Positions 8,098-16,045 of a stretch of DNA of 32,107 nucleotides are shown here, piece by piece; the stretch's first letter is position 1, and each line of letters begins with the position of its first letter. Below the pieces are notes generated by a model. The model was not told the DNA's origin. It saw only the letters and a list, made by a program, of their open reading frames with translations, and ran no database searches. The DNA lies in contig CADAXQ010000022.1 of NCBI GenBank assembly GCA_902791935.1, positions 1 to 32,107 of the forward strand, read 5' to 3'. The position numbers and the translations under genes are program-made. Origin of the DNA: an uncultured Erysipelotrichaceae bacterium. GTDB taxonomy: Bacteria; Bacillota_I; Bacilli_A; RFN20; CAG-826.

Positions 8098-9111
8098 TTA
8101 CATTAATCCAAGTGAAGCGAGCGCTTCACTGCTTGCTTCAATCGCTTCTTCCCCTGTGTTGTTATCCCCATGATGGATGATCATCATGGTGGTAATAATG
8201 ATGAGAGGGATCAAAGCGATGATGGTATTACGAGCCATCCGAAACTTTTCTTTGCGCCAACTTTTCACCGTCATCTCTTTGACTTTCGGAACCGCAAGAA
8301 TATTCAAAACGACAACGGAGGCGAAATAGATGAAGTAGAAGTTAATAAAGAAAAGATAGAAGGCCTGGCCCAACATGACCCACCGACTATTTGCTAAGGC
8401 ATAGCCGACGACGCAAAGCGGAGGCATGATGGCCGTGGCGATGGCGACACCGGGAATGACGTTGTTGTATTCGCCTTTTCTCGTCTGTCCGATAATCCCG
8501 GCAATCCCGCCGAAGATCGCAATCAGAACATCGTACCAAGTCGGATTGGTCCGCGCGAGAATCTGTTCGGTCGGTTCTTTAATCGGGCTAGCTAAGAAAT
8601 AAAGACAAGAGACAATGATAGAAATCAGCACTTGGAGAATAAAACCGGCCGTTCCTTTCCGGAAGATATGGATATCGGCACTGGCCGTTCCATAAGCCAT
8701 CATGAGTATGCGGTTCATCAAAGGGGAGATGAGCATCGCGCCGATAATCACGGCGATGGAATTGGTGTTGAGACCAATCGAAGCGATGATGATCGCGCAG
8801 CCCATGATAACCATGTTCGTGCCGGTGAATTTGGCGCACGAGAGGATTCTTTCTTTGATTTCGGCATGTGTGGCGGTGTCATCCATGATCGAGAAAAGAC
8901 GGTGAAAGAAATAACGCACATGGTCATACCAATGCGTAGATTTCTTCTCGTGCTCTAAAATCAGGGCATTCGCAACATCGATGTTGGTGTCGTCGCTGAT
9001 TTTATCTTCATTCGCAGGAACGATTGGATGGTTCGTTTCTTCTCCTGCGTTATCTTTTTCTTCCTGAGGTTCCATGGGAATCACCGTTTTCTTCGATAAA
9101 AAATATAGCAT
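8098..9111 (-). CDS. DUF389-family integral membrane protein
   Basis: The 337-residue protein has an acidic cytoplasmic N-terminus of about 90 residues and then six or more membrane helices. The DUF389 signatures are clear: GLNTNSIAVIIGAMLISPLM near residue 120, and NNVIPGVAIATAIMPPLCVV with GYALA in the second half. Family function is unknown; transport or sensing has been suggested only from topology. The start at 9111 is chosen because AGAGGAG lies 6-7 bases upstream; a second ATG 12 codons in lacks such a site. It is preceded on the minus strand by the terminator of the lipoprotein pair, so it should have its own promoter, which I could not identify. No terminator follows; the repeat-bounded ATPase lies directly beyond its 3' end in convergent orientation. 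Confidence 0.85.
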   Translation of the reverse strand: MLYFLSKKTVIPMEPQEEKDNAGEETNHPIVPANEDKISDDTNIDVANALILEHEKKSTHWYDHVRYFFHRLFSIMDDTATHAEIKERILSCAKFTGTNMVIMGCAIIIASIGLNTNSIAVIIGAMLISPLMNRILMMAYGTASADIHIFRKGTAGFILQVLISIIVSCLYFLASPIKEPTEQILARTNPTWYDVLIAIFGGIAGIIGQTRKGEYNNVIPGVAIATAIMPPLCVVGYALANSRWVMLGQAFYLFFINFYFIYFASVVVLNILAVPKVKEMTVKSWRKEKFRMARNTIIALIPLIIITTMMIIHHGDNNTGEEAIEASSEALASLGLM

Positions 9112-9188
9112 TCTCGCTCCTCTGAAAAAAGAAAAAATCAGCTTTTTGTTCCCACCCCGTTACTTTCAACATGGCAAGGCTTTCTATG

Positions 9189-9216
9189 GAAAAAAGCGCC
9201 AGGTTTCCCTGACGCT
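9189..9216 (-). terminator. Intrinsic terminator of the minus-strand lipoprotein pair
   Basis: Read on the minus strand, AGCGTCAGG and CCTGGCGCT form a 9-bp stem with a GAAA loop, followed by a T tract at 9194-9190. It starts 16 bases after the stop of the 395-residue lipoprotein. Confidence 0.9.
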
Positions 9217-9232
9217 TCAGCGAAGCACGAAA

Positions 9233-10420
9233 TTAACTCTCGGACGTGCTGTCAGTAAGTTCTTTGAAGTCTTCTCGTTGGAACTTCGATCCCGTGAAAG
9301 GGCGATGCTCATAATCGCCTTGGTTGAAGTCATAGAAGCTTTGGGTTTGGGTGATATCCACCGTTTCGTTATCGACGATGTTCGATTCAACCTTGTTGAC
9401 GGTGCAATGGGCAATCTTGCCATCTTTAAAGGCAACGCCGGCACCGGCACTATAGTAAATCGTGTAGTACATGCCCGAAGAACCTTGACGGGTGTAAGAG
9501 AACGCAATCTCAAAGTCTGTGCCGTTTTTGCCCCAGACGTCAATCTGGGTAGGATCAACATTCTTGAAGTAGTAGAAGTCACCTTGAAGGGCCGTGCCAT
9601 CGCCATTATCGCGGTAGAACGTATGCCCTTGGTCCATCAAAGCAAGTAATACGGAGGGATAGCCAAGGAAGTAGGCAGCAAAGGAAATATCCAGCTGTTG
9701 CGAAGCCTTTTCTGCTGTCATGACCTCCGATTTGGTATAACCATCGGGATAATTGTTTTTGTCATAACCTTCATGGGCTTCGCTATATTGACGGATGGCA
9801 TAGATACGGCCATCGTCTTCATAACTTTCTTGCTCTAAGCAGAAGAAGTTCGCCTCATTCACTTGCGAAGCGGTTTTGCCCGAATCGGTTTCTTTGACTT
9901 CCACGTCGCTTGCCGCATAGTAAGGCGAGTAAGAACGGGTTTCGACGAAGTTATTTTCATAACGATCGGAGAAGAAACAGTTCGTGCCGCCGAACACTTG
10001 GCTGCCAGCAACAGCAGAACGATACGTAATATCATTCTCGCCATAGACGGAGTTTACGGTTCCGGATAACGTAACCAACGTATTCAAGAAAATCCGGAGC
10101 CGTTCATGATCGGTCGAGATGGTCGACCAATCTAACCAATGGGCATACAAAGAGGAAGGCACTTTCTCAGAAGAAGTGAAGTCCCACGCTTCTCCTCCTT
10201 CTTTGGCTGTATACCAGCCTTGGAAGAGATAGCCAGGAACCATCGGATAAGAAGGATTTGTCGGATCGGAGGAGACGTTTTGATAAACTTCTCCTTCGTG
10301 TCCAGGACAATTGTAGTAGAACGTCGCGTCAATCGCGACTGTGGTGGAAGACGAGCTAGGATTGCCACAGGCCGTTAACGTCAACGCAGAAAGAACAAGA
10401 AGCAAACGGAATTTTGCCAT
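9233..10420 (-). CDS. Lipoprotein with an InlB B-type repeat
   Basis: This 395-residue exported lipoprotein has a signal peptide ending LTAC with lipidated Cys18. The opening LTACGNPSSSS closely matches the lipoprotein at 2383. Residues about 28-95 form one Listeria-type B repeat (PGYLFQGWYTAKEGG ... SLYAHW). The remaining 300 residues are Tyr/Asp/Thr rich and unrecognised, with alternating hydrophobic strands that suggest a beta-rich fold for binding at the surface. The start lies only 3 bases after the stop of the leucine-rich lipoprotein upstream, and its ribosome site (GGGG) lies in the end of that gene. The two are therefore translationally coupled and probably act together. A terminator follows. 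Confidence 0.75.
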   Translation of the reverse strand: MAKFRLLLVLSALTLTACGNPSSSSTTVAIDATFYYNCPGHEGEVYQNVSSDPTNPSYPMVPGYLFQGWYTAKEGGEAWDFTSSEKVPSSLYAHWLDWSTISTDHERLRIFLNTLVTLSGTVNSVYGENDITYRSAVAGSQVFGGTNCFFSDRYENNFVETRSYSPYYAASDVEVKETDSGKTASQVNEANFFCLEQESYEDDGRIYAIRQYSEAHEGYDKNNYPDGYTKSEVMTAEKASQQLDISFAAYFLGYPSVLLALMDQGHTFYRDNGDGTALQGDFYYFKNVDPTQIDVWGKNGTDFEIAFSYTRQGSSGMYYTIYYSAGAGVAFKDGKIAHCTVNKVESNIVDNETVDITQTQSFYDFNQGDYEHRPFTGSKFQREDFKELTDSTSES

Positions 10421-10423
10421 GGT

Positions 10424-13400
10424 TTATTTCCCCGCTTTATAGTTGATGGTGGCGTTGCAGCTATTGCGCCAATCCGTGCCCAAAAGACGATTTGCGTCAT
10501 CTTCCGTCATCGGCATGTTGATGGCCTGGCTCTTTGTCCAACCATCGAACGTCCGGTAACCCATCGACAAGATCGAAGACGGAATGGTTAAGGACTTCAC
10601 GCCTTTGATATAGGCTAAGCCATATTCGCCAATCCGTTCTAAGCCTTCGGGTAAGGTGAGCGTCAATAAGTTTGCCGCTCCCGCTAAACCATAAGGCAGA
10701 ATCGTCTTCACCGTGGACTTTAATGTCAAGTCGGTGGCGTTCCGTTTCGAGGCATATGCATAAAGCTTAGTGCCGTCAGCGCTGTAAAGCGCGCCATTTT
10801 CGGCGGTAAATGCCGTATTGCCAGCGGCAACAACATAATCCGTAATGCCGGTCACATAATCATTCACACGGCCCAAGAACGCACCTTCGCCGAGTTTGGT
10901 TAAAGTGCTTGGAATCGTGATGACGCCAGCAAGTTGCGCGTTCCCTAAGAAGGCGTTATCCCCGATGGAGGTCAGGCCTTCATTTAAGGTAATGCCAGTT
11001 ACTCCGGAAGCGAAGAACGCCCCTTCGCCAATGTTCTTCAAGGTGGAAGGGAAGTTTAAAGCGCCTAAGTTATTTAAATAAGAGAAGGCGCTTTCGCCGA
11101 TGGAGGTCAAACCTTCATGGAAGGTGACTCCTTCGATGTTGGCCATGTAGAAGGCACCATCATCGACAGTCTTCAAAGAAGCCGGGAGATCGATTGTGAC
11201 CTTCGAATTAGAGTTGAAGGCGTATTCGAAGGCGCCTTCACCGATTTCTTCCACGGCAGAGTTGAAGCTGATGTCGGTTGCCTTGACGCGTTCAAACGCA
11301 TAGTTACCAATCTTCGTAACCGTGGATGGGATTTCGATTTTGCCCGTTAAGGCTGGCGAGGTATAGAACAATGTCTTGCCGTCGCTGGAAAGGACGCTAT
11401 AGGTGTTGACGATCTGCGGGCCGCTACTTGCCTTGACATATAAGCTCGTTGGTTTTGGCGCCTCATTGCTGTTATAAGCGCCAAAGACCTGATTACCAAA
11501 GTTCTTTAAGCCCGTGCCAAAGTTAATGGTCGTGATATTGCTTTGACCCGCAAAGGCGGCATCGCCTAACGTGACCAAAGAGTTCGGTAAGTTGACGTTC
11601 ACTAAGCCGTTAGAAGAGCCATAGGCGTAGTCATAATCGTCATCGTAAGAAGAATCTGCAGTCATCTTCACGAAGGCTTCTTCGCCGATTTCTTCCACAC
11701 CTTCTTCGAACGTGACCGAAGTGAGACGGCAATCGGCAAAGCCTTGTTCGTCAATCTTCTTGACGTTCGAAGGAATGGTGACGCTGGATAAAGCTTTGTC
11801 TTCGTAGAAGCAACCAGACGGAATCTCAGTGACCCCTTTGCCGATCTTGATGGAGGATAACTTATCCATCATCATGAAGGCTTCTTCGCCGATGGTTGTA
11901 ACACTATCTGGAATCTCTAACGACGTGATGTTGAGATTGTAATGGAACGCATTGTGATCAATGGTCTTTAACGTCGAAGGCAAGGTGATGCCTTTGCTAA
12001 TGAAACGAACATCGCTTAATGCGTGTGGGCCAATTTCTTCGACGCCTTCTGGAATGACTAACGCTTCATCCAATGCTAAGGCCGAAGTCGTATCGCTTGG
12101 CACCCAATAGAGAATCTTCTTATCCGCGGAGAAGAGCATGTTGTTCTCAACCACGAAGTTCGCATTGCTATTGGTGGTTCCTAACGAAAGGTTCTTGATG
12201 CCATAGCCATAGAAGAAGGCAGCGTCGCCAAAGAATTCCAAAGAAGCGGGCAGTTTGACCGATGTAATGGCACAATGAGAATTCACCGGGGTGCAGAACG
12301 CATAGTTACCAATCTTTTTAACGGTCGATGGTAAGTCTAAGTTCCCTTTGATGTAGCAACCCATGAAAGCATCATCGCCGATTTCTTCTAAGCCTTCCGA
12401 CCAGGCAATGATAAATTGATCGGTAGCGGCGTTATAAGTGGCAAAGGCGTGATCACCGATCTTCTTTAACGAAGACGGGAATGCAACATTGTTTAACCGC
12501 TCATTTTGCGCAAACGCCGAAGCGCCGATTTCTTCTAAGCCGGCATTGAATGTAATGCTTGCAAGGCCAGCATCGCCTTGACCATAGAAGGCATAGTCGC
12601 CAATCTTCTTTAAGGTCGAAGGGCAAGTATAGGCCGTATTATTCGTTAATGCCTTTGGTGGGCAGAAGACCAAAGTCGTGCCATCGCGGGTAAACAAGAT
12701 GCCATTTTCGTCCGTGCGGTAAGCCGGGTTATCGCTGGCAACCGTGAACTTTTGCAACGCTCTAGTGCCCATGAATGCCTTTGGAGAAATGTCGATGACA
12801 GTCTTTGGAATATTGATTTCTGTGATGTTAATCCGAGAGCCAAACGCATTCGCGGCAATGCCCGTGACTGGGTGTGTGCCAATCATTTCAGGAATTTCGA
12901 CGGTCGATGCGTTGATATCAATAATGCCCGTGATGGTGGCGGAGTTATCTTCGTTAATCACGTAATAGAAGTTAAAGGCTTGCTCTTCATAGACCGCAAC
13001 CCAGTTAATTGCGTCATCCCCTGCGCTCACATAGCCAGTGAAACGCGTGGAAGTGCTATCGCCATCTTTGTACCAGCCCACAAACACCATGCGATCTTTC
13101 TTGGGGTTATTGATGGTCGGGTGGTCGCCGATAAACGTTTCGATGGTGAAAGGGTCATCGCCGTTATTCGGATTGAAGTGCAACGTGATTTTCTCGTCTT
13201 CGTTCACTTTCCATTTGGCAACTAACGTAATATCGCCATAAATGCCTTGATTAAAGGAGAAACGGACCTCGTCTCCGACGGCATACCAGCCTAAGAACGT
13301 GCAATGTTTCTTTGTGGGATCAATGCTTGGCGCTTTCGCCCAACGTCCTTCTTTGACTTTTTGGGGAGCCACACTGGCTGGATCGATGGTTTCGCCGCCG

Positions 13401-13564
13401 TTTAAATCAAAAGAGACGGTGTAATATGTCGCGTCATCGACGGACGAAGTTTGACTCGAAGCTGGGGTAATATTCGAAGAAGTAATGACGGGGTTCTGAT
13501 CGTTACAAGCCGCAAGTAGAAGTGCGCCCGTAGCGAGTACATACAAAACGTGAGATGGTTTCAT
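10424..13564 (-). CDS. BspA-type leucine-rich-repeat surface lipoprotein
   Basis: The protein has 1046 residues with a signal peptide ending LLAAC (Cys20). Two Listeria-type B repeats follow at about residues 40-115 and 116-190, each with LGWY or VGWY and a closing K-W or A-V pattern. Then come about 26 LRR_5 units of 22-25 residues with the consensus L.IG..AF......L..I.LP..., the architecture of BspA/treponemal LRR proteins. Four beta-hairpin inserts of the type N..F..ENG.L.S.DG..L interrupt the repeats. One unit carries an Asp/Tyr-rich insert (SYDDDYDYAYGSS). Proteins of this class bind host or microbial surfaces, so adhesion is likely but inferred. The start at 13564 is used because GGAAAGGA precedes it and the signal peptide starts there; an in-frame ATG nine codons earlier has no ribosome site. 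It is first in a two-gene operon. Confidence 0.85.
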   Translation of the reverse strand: MKPSHVLYVLATGALLLAACNDQNPVITSSNITPASSQTSSVDDATYYTVSFDLNGGETIDPASVAPQKVKEGRWAKAPSIDPTKKHCTFLGWYAVGDEVRFSFNQGIYGDITLVAKWKVNEDEKITLHFNPNNGDDPFTIETFIGDHPTINNPKKDRMVFVGWYKDGDSTSTRFTGYVSAGDDAINWVAVYEEQAFNFYYVINEDNSATITGIIDINASTVEIPEMIGTHPVTGIAANAFGSRINITEINIPKTVIDISPKAFMGTRALQKFTVASDNPAYRTDENGILFTRDGTTLVFCPPKALTNNTAYTCPSTLKKIGDYAFYGQGDAGLASITFNAGLEEIGASAFAQNERLNNVAFPSSLKKIGDHAFATYNAATDQFIIAWSEGLEEIGDDAFMGCYIKGNLDLPSTVKKIGNYAFCTPVNSHCAITSVKLPASLEFFGDAAFFYGYGIKNLSLGTTNSNANFVVENNMLFSADKKILYWVPSDTTSALALDEALVIPEGVEEIGPHALSDVRFISKGITLPSTLKTIDHNAFHYNLNITSLEIPDSVTTIGEEAFMMMDKLSSIKIGKGVTEIPSGCFYEDKALSSVTIPSNVKKIDEQGFADCRLTSVTFEEGVEEIGEEAFVKMTADSSYDDDYDYAYGSSNGLVNVNLPNSLVTLGDAAFAGQSNITTINFGTGLKNFGNQVFGAYNSNEAPKPTSLYVKASSGPQIVNTYSVLSSDGKTLFYTSPALTGKIEIPSTVTKIGNYAFERVKATDISFNSAVEEIGEGAFEYAFNSNSKVTIDLPASLKTVDDGAFYMANIEGVTFHEGLTSIGESAFSYLNNLGALNFPSTLKNIGEGAFFASGVTGITLNEGLTSIGDNAFLGNAQLAGVITIPSTLTKLGEGAFLGRVNDYVTGITDYVVAAGNTAFTAENGALYSADGTKLYAYASKRNATDLTLKSTVKTILPYGLAGAANLLTLTLPEGLERIGEYGLAYIKGVKSLTIPSSILSMGYRTFDGWTKSQAINMPMTEDDANRLLGTDWRNSCNATINYKAGK

Positions 13565-13605
13565 AAAATCCTTTCCGTGAAAAAAAGACACGCCTAACGT
13601 TCCCC

Positions 13606-13611
13606 ATTATA
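13606..13611 (-). promoter_or_regulatory. Predicted -10 element for the LRR lipoprotein operon
   Basis: On the minus strand TATAAT occupies 13611-13606, about 40 bases upstream of the start codon. The -35 element is weak (GTGAAA at a 17-base spacing). The rest of the 232 bases between this gene and the tRNAs is AT-rich and holds the tRNA promoter; I see nothing else in it. Confidence 0.5.
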
Positions 13612-13754
13612 TCGATTTAGAAATAGATTTCACTTGTTTTTATAAAAAGTCGATAGATTCAGTACTATTTTGCGGTTTTTTGAAGCGATTTTTTTCGAAG
13701 ATACGTTTCTTTTTCAGCGAAACATGATTTTCTATTTGTTCGATGCGATTTTGC

Positions 13755-13783
13755 TTGTCAGGAAAAAACAGGAGTTGTATATT
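13755..13783 (+). promoter_or_regulatory. Promoter of the tRNA cluster
   Basis: TTGTCA (13755-13760) and TATATT (13778-13783) are separated by exactly 17 bases. Transcription should start near 13790, just before the first tRNA. Confidence 0.75.
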
Positions 13784-13796
13784 AGTAAACGCCCAC

Positions 13797-13873
13797 GGGC
13801 CTTTAGCTCAGCTGGTTAGAGCGTCCGCTTGATAAGCGGGAGGTCGATGGTTCAAGTCCATTAAGGCCCACCA
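13797..13873 (+). tRNA. tRNA-Ile (anticodon GAU)
   Basis: A complete cloverleaf of 77 bases with encoded CCA. The acceptor stem GGGCCTT pairs with AAGGCCC, the anticodon loop is TTGATAA, and the T-loop TTCAAGT is canonical. Confidence 0.97.
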
Positions 13874-13883
13874 TGTGGAAAGA

Positions 13884-13918
13884 AAGCCCCGGGAACTTAA
13901 TGTTCTGGGGCTTGTTTG
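13884..13918 (+). terminator. Terminator-like hairpin inside the tRNA cluster
   Basis: AAGCCCC and GGGGCTT with inner GAAC/GTTC form a long stem closed by TTAAT and followed by TTGTTTGTTTC. It sits between tRNA-Ile and tRNA-Val. No second promoter fits in the 50-base gap, so it may cut down the downstream tRNAs or help processing. Confidence 0.65.
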
Positions 13919-13923
13919 TTTCT

Positions 13924-13998
13924 GGGTGTTTAGCTCAGCGGGAGAGCGCTTCCTTCACACGGAAGAGGTCATAGGTCCAACCCCTATAACACCCACCA
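13924..13998 (+). tRNA. tRNA-Val (anticodon CAC)
   Basis: A 75-base cloverleaf with CCA. The acceptor stem GGGTGTT pairs with AACACCC, and the anticodon stem CTTCC/GGAAG encloses TTCACAC, giving anticodon CAC for GUG. The T-stem ATAGG/CCTAT is perfect, but the loop is TCCAACC, with C where almost all tRNAs have U55. Confidence 0.93.
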
Positions 13999-14006
13999 AC
14001 CTACTT

Positions 14007-14082
14007 GCCGTCTTAGCTCAGCTGGCAGAGCAGTTGCCTTGTAAGCATCAGGTCGTAGGTTCGAATCCTATAGACGGCACCA
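14007..14082 (+). tRNA. tRNA-Thr (anticodon UGU)
   Basis: A 76-base cloverleaf with CCA. GCCGTCT pairs with AGACGGC, the anticodon loop is CTTGTAA, and the T-loop TTCGAAT is canonical. The anticodon stem GTTGC/GCATC has one U-U mismatch (28-42). Confidence 0.96.
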
Positions 14083-14095
14083 TAATGAAGAACAT

Positions 14096-14122
14096 GCCTT
14101 GACGTGAAGTCAGGGCTTTTTT
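14096..14122 (+). terminator. Terminator of the tRNA cluster
   Basis: GCCTTGAC and GTCAGGGC form an 8-bp stem with a GTGAA loop and a following T6 tract, 13 bases after tRNA-Thr. Confidence 0.85.
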
Positions 14123-14149
14123 GTTTCCTTTTTCATGACGATGACCTTA

Positions 14150-14192
14150 TATTTCGTAAAAATTAAAGTGCAGGTTAAAAATTTACGAAATA
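14150..14192. promoter_or_regulatory. Perfect 11-bp inverted repeat upstream of the second DUF4143 ATPase
   Basis: TATTTCGTAAA (14150-14160) and TTTACGAAATA (14182-14192) are exact reverse complements 21 bases apart. The right arm ends just before the ribosome site AAGGAGG. The position suits an operator or an mRNA stem controlling translation. Confidence 0.7.
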
Positions 14193-14203
14193 AAGGAGGC
14201 TGT

Positions 14204-15439
14204 ATGATTCAAAGAACGATTCAATCGGCACTCATCCAGGCGATCCATACGAAACCTGTCGTTTTGATTACCGGCGCTAGGCAGGTTGGGAAATCCACCT
14301 TGTGCGCCGAAATTGCCAAAGAATACCACTATCATTACGTTTCTTTAGACCATCTTCGCGAAAGAGAAGCAGCCATTCAAGATCCTGAGTTATTTCTTCA
14401 GTTACACGATGCTCCTTTGATTATTGATGAAGTGCAATACACCCCGAAATTATTCGATGTTATTGAAACCATCGTAAACGAAAAGAAAATCAAGGGCGAG
14501 GACAATAAAGGGATGTATATCTTAACCGGTTCTCAAGCCTATCACTTCTTGGAGGGGGTAAGCCAATCGTTGGCGGGAAGAGTAGGCATTATCGAAATGT
14601 CTCCTCTATCGCTACGAGAAATCCGTGCCCTGAAAGAAGAACCGTTTGTCATTGATTCCGTTCGAAACGAGGAAAGAGCAAAAGACAACCCCGTCGATGT
14701 GAACTTTTTAGCGGAGCAAATCGTGAAAGGCTTTTATCCAGAGCAATATGACAATCCTTTATTGGATAGCGAGTCATTTTATGCCGACTACGTTCGCACT
14801 TATGTCGAAAGAGATGTTGCTCAGCTGATTCACTTGCAAGACCAATTGAAATTTCAACGTTTCATGGAAGTCGTTGCTTCTTTAACCGGGCAAGAACTTG
14901 TGGTGAACAACTTAGCAAAAGCGATAGGGGTGTCCTCGATTACCATTGCTTCGTGGTTAAGCGTTCTGGTGGCAGGCGGAATCGTGTATTTGCTTGAACC
15001 CTATCACGAGAATTCGGTTTTAAAGAGAGCCGTGAAACGACCAAAAATCTATTTTGCCGACACCGGTTTGGCGGCTTATTTAGCAAGGTTAAACCACCCA
15101 CAAACCTTAAAAAATAGCCTCTTTTGGGGTCATTTCGTGGAGACTTATATGGTCAACGAAATCACGAAGTCTTATCGGAACAACAACAAAAAGACGAACT
15201 TTTATTACTATCGCGATGCCGATCAGAAAGAAATCGATTTGGTGATGTTAGAGGGAAGAACGCTTCATTTTGTTGAATGCAAAGCCGGCGTTTCTTTCCA
15301 AAAAGATGCCGTCTCGGCTTTCCATACGTTAGCCAACGTCACTCAATATGCGGTTGGCGATAGTGCCGTTATTTGTTTAACGGATGTCGTCTATCCCATT
15401 GAAAAAGGCGTCTATGCTTTGCCAGTCGGCGCGATTTAA
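14204..15439 (+). CDS. AAA-type ATPase with DUF4143 C-terminal domain, second copy
   Basis: This 411-residue protein has P-loop GARQVGKS (24-31), Walker B LIIDE (D75-E76), the family motif YILTGSQAYHFLEGVSQSLA, and GRVGIIEMSPLSLREI. The C-terminal part has KEIDLVM (D345) and FVECKAG (E358, K360). That is a full PD-(D/E)xK-like pair, unlike the paralogue at 6726, which lacks it, so nuclease activity is possible but unproven. The two proteins share fold and motifs but only distant sequence, so they are not a recent duplication. Codon use here resembles the neighbours. The ATG at 14204 is chosen because AAGGAGG precedes it by 4 bases; an in-frame ATG at 14135 lies upstream of the inverted repeat and lacks a site. 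It lies just past a tRNA terminator, a common insertion spot. Confidence 0.85.
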   Translation: MIQRTIQSALIQAIHTKPVVLITGARQVGKSTLCAEIAKEYHYHYVSLDHLREREAAIQDPELFLQLHDAPLIIDEVQYTPKLFDVIETIVNEKKIKGEDNKGMYILTGSQAYHFLEGVSQSLAGRVGIIEMSPLSLREIRALKEEPFVIDSVRNEERAKDNPVDVNFLAEQIVKGFYPEQYDNPLLDSESFYADYVRTYVERDVAQLIHLQDQLKFQRFMEVVASLTGQELVVNNLAKAIGVSSITIASWLSVLVAGGIVYLLEPYHENSVLKRAVKRPKIYFADTGLAAYLARLNHPQTLKNSLFWGHFVETYMVNEITKSYRNNNKKTNFYYYRDADQKEIDLVMLEGRTLHFVECKAGVSFQKDAVSAFHTLANVTQYAVGDSAVICLTDVVYPIEKGVYALPVGAI

Positions 15440-15479
15440 CGAATCCTAAAAAATAAGGAACCATTTTATGGATTTCCTT

Positions 15480-15485
15480 TATAAT
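15480..15485 (+). promoter_or_regulatory. Predicted -10 element for the cyclophilin gene
   Basis: A perfect TATAAT lies 14 bases before the ribosome site AGGAG (15499-15503). No good -35 match is visible. Confidence 0.5.
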
Positions 15486-15511
15486 GAATTCATCAAACAG
15501 GAGAAAACATT

Positions 15512-16018
15512 ATGATCATTCTTCACATTCGGGATTTTGGCGATATCAAAATTGAATTAGACCGCGTTAATGCGCCGATTTCGGCCAATAACTTTGCGAC
15601 TTTGGTCTCCCAGGGATTTTATGATGGCTTGACGTTCCATCGGGTCATCAAAGGATTCATGATTCAGGGCGGGGACCCGGTTGGAAACGGAACGGGTGGC
15701 CCTGGTTATGCCATCAAAGGGGAATTCCGGGCAAATGGGGTGAAAAATAATCTCTCCCATAAACGTGGCGTCATTTCGATGGCGCGCGCCCAAGATCCAA
15801 ACTCAGCTGGCAGCCAATTCTTTATCTGCGATCATGACGATACGTTCTTAGATGGCCAATATGCCGCGTTTGGCAAAGTCGTCGAAGGGATGGATGTCGT
15901 GGATAAGATTGCCGCCGTGGATAAGAATCACGCTGACAAACCCTATCGCCCAGTCATCATCGAAAAAGCCGAAGCCATCGACGAGAAATTAGAGCCCGTC
16001 GAAAAAATGCCGGAATAA
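15512..16018 (+). CDS. Cyclophilin-type peptidyl-prolyl cis-trans isomerase
   Basis: This 168-residue single-domain cytoplasmic enzyme isomerises Xaa-Pro bonds during protein folding. The active-site motif FHRVIKGFMIQGGDP carries the catalytic Arg and substrate-contacting Phe, Met and Gln. MARAQDPNSAGSQFFI and LDGQYAAFGKVVEGMDVVDK are the other standard blocks. There is no signal peptide or lipobox. Length is normal for bacterial PpiB. The ribosome site AGGAG is 8 bases from the ATG. It is flanked by its own -10 element and a strong bidirectional terminator, so it is probably a single-gene unit. Confidence 0.93.
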   Translation: MIILHIRDFGDIKIELDRVNAPISANNFATLVSQGFYDGLTFHRVIKGFMIQGGDPVGNGTGGPGYAIKGEFRANGVKNNLSHKRGVISMARAQDPNSAGSQFFICDHDDTFLDGQYAAFGKVVEGMDVVDKIAAVDKNHADKPYRPVIIEKAEAIDEKLEPVEKMPE

Positions 16019-16021
16019 GGA

Positions 16022-16045
16022 AAACGAACGGTTGCCCGTTCGTTT
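16022..16045. terminator. Bidirectional terminator between convergent genes
   Basis: AAACGAACGG and CCGTTCGTTT form a perfect 10-bp stem with a TTGC loop. It serves the cyclophilin gene on the plus strand and overlaps the stop codon of the thioesterase on the minus strand. Confidence 0.8.

Noticed and set aside
9074..9649. Plus-strand frame of 191 codons opposite the DUF389 start and the 395-residue lipoprotein
   Set aside because: It is antisense to two supported genes, crosses a terminator and shows no family features.
12752..13225. Plus-strand frame of 157 codons opposite the LRR lipoprotein
   Set aside because: It mirrors the repeat codons of the real gene and has no ribosome site.
13875..14102. 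An open frame of 75 codons across the tRNA genes
   Set aside because: It covers tRNA-Val and tRNA-Thr, whose cloverleaf structures are clear, and it has no ribosome site.
14204..15439. Recent duplication between the two DUF4143 ATPases
   Set aside because: They share motifs and domain order but little sequence beyond them, and their codon use differs.
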